This document shows, in pieces, positions 60,339 through 64,000 of a stretch of 64,000 nucleotides of DNA. The stretch's first letter is position 1; each line of letters begins with the position of its first letter. The position numbers were made by a program, and so were the translations under genes. The notes beneath the pieces were generated by a model that saw only the letters and a program-made list of their open reading frames with translations, was not told where the DNA came from and searched no databases. The stretch is from Bacillus_BU sp051233475 (lineage in GTDB: Bacteria > Bacillota > Bacilli > Bacillales > Cytobacillaceae). Location: positions 1-64,000 of the forward strand of contig NZ_JBKFGH010000020.1 in the NCBI RefSeq assembly GCF_051233475.1, given 5' to 3'.

Positions 60339-61628
60339 ATGGAAAGAAAGCCGATATTTATTAAATGCGCTGCCCAGCTATTAACGGTAAACGGCTTTTC
60401 TGATCGGCCGGCTAAAAAAGAGGAAATGAACAATCTTTCAATTATCGAAGATGGAGCGGTTTGGATTGAAAATGGAATCATCGTAAAGCTCGGAAAAACG
60501 GGGGAACTCGAACGATTTTTTGCTGAAAAAATTTCACAGGCAACCATTATTAACGCGAAAGGAAAGGTAGTACTCCCCGGTTTGATCGATCCTCACACCC
60601 ATCTTATTCATGCGGGTTCAAGAGAAAAAGAATTTCAATTGCGCCTTGCTGGGGCAATGTATATGGAAATGATGAACAAAGGCTGGGGAATTCATGCAAC
60701 GACTGAAAAAACACGTGCGGCCTCGATCGAGAGTTTAATAAATGAAGGCTTAAAACGGCTTGACCTGTTCCTATCCTTTGGTGTTACCACTGTGGAGGCA
60801 AAGAGTGGATACGGGCTGACCTGGGAAACTGAAAAAAAGCAGTTAGTCGCAGCGGGAATGATAAATTCCTTGCATCCAATCGATATAGTTCGGACCTTTA
60901 TGGGTGCCCATGCGATTCCAAGTGAGTACAAGAAAAAACCGGAACAATATGTTAATGAAGTGATCGAAACGATGATCCCGAGGGTCGCTGAAGATAAACT
61001 TGCTGAATTCAATGATGTTTTTTGTGAAAGAGGAGTGTTTACACCTGAGCAATCAAGGAAAATACTTGAATCCGGCAGGGGCTATGGGTTAATACCTAAG
61101 ATCCACGCAGATGAAATAGAGCCTTATGGAGGAGCCGAACTTGCCGCCGAGGTCGGGGCCATTTCAGCGGATCATCTATTAAAGGCTTCCGAAAAAGGGA
61201 TTCAGGACCTTGCTGATCAGGGTGTTATTGCTGTATTACTGCCTGGAACGGCTTTTTTTCTAATGACCGGAATGGCCAATGCGAGAAAAATGATCGAATC
61301 AGGTGTGCCAATCGCCTTGGCCACTGATTGTAACCCGGGGTCCTCTCCCACATGTTCATTGCCTTTTATAATGACTCTTGCCTGTCTACAAATGAGGCTA
61401 ACACCCGCAGAAATCATAACCGCTGTTACAATCAATGCGGCTCACGCCATTAATCGGGCTCATGAAATTGGCAGTATTGAAGCCGGGAAAAAAGCTGATA
61501 TTACCATTTTAAATATTCCTGATTTTCTGCAGTTCTTCTATTTCTATGGACAAAACCATACTGATTGCGTAATAAAAAACGGTAAGGTAGTTGTCAAAGG
61601 AGGGGTGCTGTGCAAGACTTACCATTAA
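60339..61628 (+). CDS. hutI: Imidazolonepropionase
   Basis: A 429-residue amidohydrolase for the third step of histidine breakdown. The metal motif is DPHTHLIHAGSR (about residues 85-96), with later His in IHADEIEPYGGAELA (about 250-264) and Asp in ATDCNPGS (about 327-334). ADHLLKAS lies in between. It begins one base after the hutU stop, with GACGAGGTGG as its ribosome site inside hutU. It ends inside the hutG start, so the three genes are tightly coupled. Confidence 0.97.
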   Translation: MERKPIFIKCAAQLLTVNGFSDRPAKKEEMNNLSIIEDGAVWIENGIIVKLGKTGELERFFAEKISQATIINAKGKVVLPGLIDPHTHLIHAGSREKEFQLRLAGAMYMEMMNKGWGIHATTEKTRAASIESLINEGLKRLDLFLSFGVTTVEAKSGYGLTWETEKKQLVAAGMINSLHPIDIVRTFMGAHAIPSEYKKKPEQYVNEVIETMIPRVAEDKLAEFNDVFCERGVFTPEQSRKILESGRGYGLIPKIHADEIEPYGGAELAAEVGAISADHLLKASEKGIQDLADQGVIAVLLPGTAFFLMTGMANARKMIESGVPIALATDCNPGSSPTCSLPFIMTLACLQMRLTPAEIITAVTINAAHAINRAHEIGSIEAGKKADITILNIPDFLQFFYFYGQNHTDCVIKNGKVVVKGGVLCKTYH

Positions 61629-62608
61629 CTCCTCCGTCGTTTTTTTGGTCAAAAGCAGCTTCAACCACTGACAAGATGGTTCATGAATGGATCTATCAAA
61701 TGAAGGAACAGGATGAAATAAAAATGAAAGCATTTTGGGATGTCGTGTTATTTGGCGTTCCATTATCCCGATCCTCGATTAGCCCTTCCGGAGCCTCGGA
61801 ATTTCCGGAAGCGTTCAGGCGATCGTGGAAAGGCTTTTCAACCTATAATATTGATCATGAAATTGATCTAAGTGAACTGTCTGTGGCGGATTTAGGTGAT
61901 GTTTCCATGCATTTTACTGATATTAATAAAAGTCATCAAAATATTAAAGAAATTAGCCAATGGGCAAAACAAACATTTCCAAGAAGTTTTCCAGTGGCAA
62001 TTGGCGGGGACCATTCGATTACTGCGATGCTAGTTGCAGGGATCAAAAACTGTGAGCCAGAGCAGAAAATCGGCTTAATACAATTTGATACCCATTTAGA
62101 TTTACGGGATCTAAAACCCCATGGTCCGACAAATGGAACGCCTATTCGCAATTTGATTGAATCAAAGATAGTAGAAGGGGATCATATTTATAACATTGGG
62201 GTACACGGGTTTTATAATAATCATTCACTTATTCAATTTGCTAAAGAAAACGGGGTCCATTATATCCCATTAAGAGAAATGCGAAAACAAGGAGTCCAGC
62301 AAACTGTTACAAGAGTTCTCAACGAATTAAGTGCAAAGGTGGATTCGATTTATCTAACGGTTGATATGGATGTTCTAGACATTAGTATAGCTCCCGGGGT
62401 CGCAGCCTCAACACCAGGGGGAATGCATTCAAACGAATTATTTGAAGCAGTCTATTCTATAGGCATGGGTCAAAAGGTAAAAGCAATGGATATCGTTTGC
62501 ATTGATCCTACTAAAGATAGTCTAGCTCTCCCAACAGTGAAAGCGGGTACTCATGTTTTTTTATCATTTTTATCTGGATTTGTGAAGCGCAGGCAAAAAA
62601 TGAAATGA
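61610..62608 (+). CDS. hutG: Formimidoylglutamase
   Basis: A 332-residue ureohydrolase of the arginase family that releases glutamate and formamide. Manganese motifs are GGDHSITAM (about residues 133-141), DTHLDLRD (about 160-167) and DMDVLDISIAPG (about 252-263), with three Asp and two His ligands all present. It starts at GTG 61610, with AAAGGAGGGG upstream, and overlaps hutI by 19 bases. Its place after hutUI identifies it among arginase-like enzymes. Confidence 0.93.
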   Translation: MQDLPLTPPSFFWSKAASTTDKMVHEWIYQMKEQDEIKMKAFWDVVLFGVPLSRSSISPSGASEFPEAFRRSWKGFSTYNIDHEIDLSELSVADLGDVSMHFTDINKSHQNIKEISQWAKQTFPRSFPVAIGGDHSITAMLVAGIKNCEPEQKIGLIQFDTHLDLRDLKPHGPTNGTPIRNLIESKIVEGDHIYNIGVHGFYNNHSLIQFAKENGVHYIPLREMRKQGVQQTVTRVLNELSAKVDSIYLTVDMDVLDISIAPGVAASTPGGMHSNELFEAVYSIGMGQKVKAMDIVCIDPTKDSLALPTVKAGTHVFLSFLSGFVKRRQKMK

Positions 62609-62682
62609 ACATGTGAATGAAATAATACATGGAAATGTAATATCTATATAATATTTATAGTGATATAATAATATAGTTTGAA

Positions 62683-62714
62683 TAACCGCTTTCCATCTGG
62701 TAGTGGTTTTTCTT
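62683..62714 (+). terminator. Weak terminator after hutG
   Basis: ACCGCT / AGTGGT with an 11-base loop, followed by TTTTTCTTTG, 75 bases past the hutG stop. The region up to the next gene shows no clear promoter. Confidence 0.4.
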
Positions 62715-62831
62715 TGTGTAAATATATGGATTAAGTTTTTCATTTAATTAACAAATGAATGACAAATAAAATTTGATTTTCTTTTTTTGATAAAATGATT
62801 TTAATTTTAAAATAGAAAGTTGTGTATATTA

Positions 62832-63974
62832 GTGCGGAAAATATTCATCCTTATTCTTTTTGTATTCAGTCTATTCTCAGCTCAAACCAATGCATTTGCA
62901 CAACACCAGGAGCCGTTGCAGCTCAGAAGTGAAGCTGCAGTGTTAATGGATTCGACAACCGGGGCTGTTTTATACAGTAAAAATGGAAATGAAAAGATGT
63001 ATCCGGCTAGTTTAACAAAAATTGCTACAGCCATATATGCAATCGAAAATGGAAATTTAGAAGATCGTGTAGTGATTAGTCATAATGCGGTAAATACAGA
63101 AGGGACAAGAGTGTATTTAGAGGAAGGTGAGGTTGTAACATTACACCACCTTATCCAAGGCATGTTGATTAATTCTGGAAACGATGCTGCGGTGGCAATT
63201 GCCGAGCATATAGATGGAGATATCGAGAAGTTTTCGAAAAGCTTTAATGAGTATTTGAAGAAGCAGATTGGCGTTTCGAACACTCATTTTTCTAACCCTA
63301 ATGGCCTCTATGGAGAGGACCATTATACGACAGCAGAGGATTTGGCGAAAATTACAAATTACGCCCTCAAAAATAAAGTCTTTAAAGACATTTTCGGAAC
63401 AAAGGAGCTCGTTTGGGACGGCTTGTCATGGGATACTACCTTATTCACACATCATCAAATGCTAAAAGGTGAAGTTCCTTATTCGGGCATTACCGGCGGG
63501 AAAACCGGATTTGTAAATGAATCGAAACAGACATTAGCTACGACTGCTGAAAATGGTAATATGAAACTGACTGCCATCGCTTTGAAAGCAGATTATAAAC
63601 GTGATATATATAATGATACGAAACAATTACTTGATTTTGGATTCCAGCATTTTAAAACCTCATACTTGCCAAAAGCAAAGACTTTTACGGTTAATGACAA
63701 AACATTTCAGCCGGAAAAGTCAATCGTAATAAGTGAACCGCTTGAAGGGGCCGTCTATGAAGTAACGAAACAAGGTGAGCTTAAGGTTCAAACACAAAAT
63801 CAAGATACAATTCAGGTTGTTCAATTAAAGAGGGTAAAAGAAAGGGAAGAGGAGCCTGTTTCAGGAGAACCTGAAACAGAGGATCCGTTTACTAGAATGA
63901 ATTCCTTATTTGGGACGATTGTAGTGATGGCGGCTGGTGCGGTCTATAAAGTAACAAAAAGAAAACGAAAATAG
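62832..63974 (+). CDS. D-alanyl-D-alanine carboxypeptidase, DacF/DacB type
   Basis: A 380-residue secreted low-molecular-weight penicillin-binding protein that trims stem peptides. A signal peptide ends near residue 24 (NAFA). Active-site motifs are SLTK (residues 60-63), SGN (about 115-117) and GGKTG (about 224-228). A beta-rich C-terminal domain (about 265-345) and a final hydrophobic segment before the basic tail (KVTKRKRK) follow, so it is membrane-anchored at its C-terminus. GTG 62832 gives the best signal peptide; TTG 62820 is possible. The ribosome site is weak. In the DacF subfamily it would act in the forespore. Confidence 0.88.
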   Translation: MRKIFILILFVFSLFSAQTNAFAQHQEPLQLRSEAAVLMDSTTGAVLYSKNGNEKMYPASLTKIATAIYAIENGNLEDRVVISHNAVNTEGTRVYLEEGEVVTLHHLIQGMLINSGNDAAVAIAEHIDGDIEKFSKSFNEYLKKQIGVSNTHFSNPNGLYGEDHYTTAEDLAKITNYALKNKVFKDIFGTKELVWDGLSWDTTLFTHHQMLKGEVPYSGITGGKTGFVNESKQTLATTAENGNMKLTAIALKADYKRDIYNDTKQLLDFGFQHFKTSYLPKAKTFTVNDKTFQPEKSIVISEPLEGAVYEVTKQGELKVQTQNQDTIQVVQLKRVKEREEEPVSGEPETEDPFTRMNSLFGTIVVMAAGAVYKVTKRKRK

Positions 63975-64000
63975 AAGCAAAGAGGGTGCCCTTTAGGGGA

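Overview
The window comes from a low-GC, endospore-forming Firmicute, most likely a member of the Bacillaceae close to Bacillus/Neobacillus. The grounds are gene content: Spo0E-like and Sda sporulation regulators, a YteA-type zinc-finger protein, B. subtilis-like yxlEFG and metIC genes, T-box, FMN and SAM riboswitches, AGGAGG-type ribosome binding sites, and frequent TTG/GTG starts. The species cannot be fixed from sequence reading alone. Most of the window is ordinary chromosome. I see no prophage, transposase, CRISPR array, defence island, rRNA or complete tRNA.

Layout. 0-7 kb: small spore- or envelope-type proteins, a MATE exporter, a GNAT acetyltransferase behind an unusual structured leader, an amidohydrolase and UppP. 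7.1-8.0 kb: seventeen tandem copies of a 52-bp non-coding unit. 8-11.3 kb: a DUF4870/yxlE/yxlF/yxlG operon behind an ECF (sigma-W-like) promoter, then a patatin-like phospholipase. 11.4-13.6 kb: a membrane protein whose reading frame has absorbed a dispersed repeat, an EcsC protein and a Spo0E phosphatase. 13.8-17.6 kb: FMN riboswitch, ribE-ribBA-ribH and dapF. 17.6-20.4 kb: divergent ligD/ku, the two-protein NHEJ system. 20.5-23.8 kb: a cold-shock block (csp, DEAD-box helicase cshA, csp, ydjO). 25.1-32.3 kb: tandem Trp T-boxes and the complete seven-gene operon trpEGDCFBA. 32.7-38 kb: an acyl-CoA dehydrogenase, tRNA 2-selenouridine synthase MnmH, small proteins and YteA. 38-45.9 kb (minus strand): SAM riboswitch and metI-metC-yitJ-metH for methionine synthesis. 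46.2-48.1 kb: a second GTP cyclohydrolase II and ribD, completing the riboflavin pathway away from the FMN-controlled operon. 48.1-49.9 kb: MarR regulator and MFS exporter with paired palindromic operators. 50.2-54.5 kb: Sda, MBL hydrolase, YidC, BioY and two more tandem repeat arrays. 54.6-57.7 kb: pflB-pflA with an Fnr-type box. 58.1-64 kb: a cupredoxin-like protein, hutUIG, and a DacF-type carboxypeptidase.

Best candidates for something new: (1) the leader of the GNAT gene at about 4.71-4.88 kb, which carries a tRNA T-arm look-alike whose 3' strand can pair instead with a downstream segment, giving mutually exclusive folds; (2) three sequence-unrelated intergenic arrays with nearly the same period (52, 52 and 53 bp, about five helical turns), each with an inverted repeat in every unit; (3) a palindromic dispersed repeat of about 180 bp (four full copies and one variant, all in the same orientation), one copy lying in frame inside a coding sequence; (4) a promoter plus terminator-like hairpin ahead of the first csp gene. 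All calls rest on reading the sequence; no database search was done.
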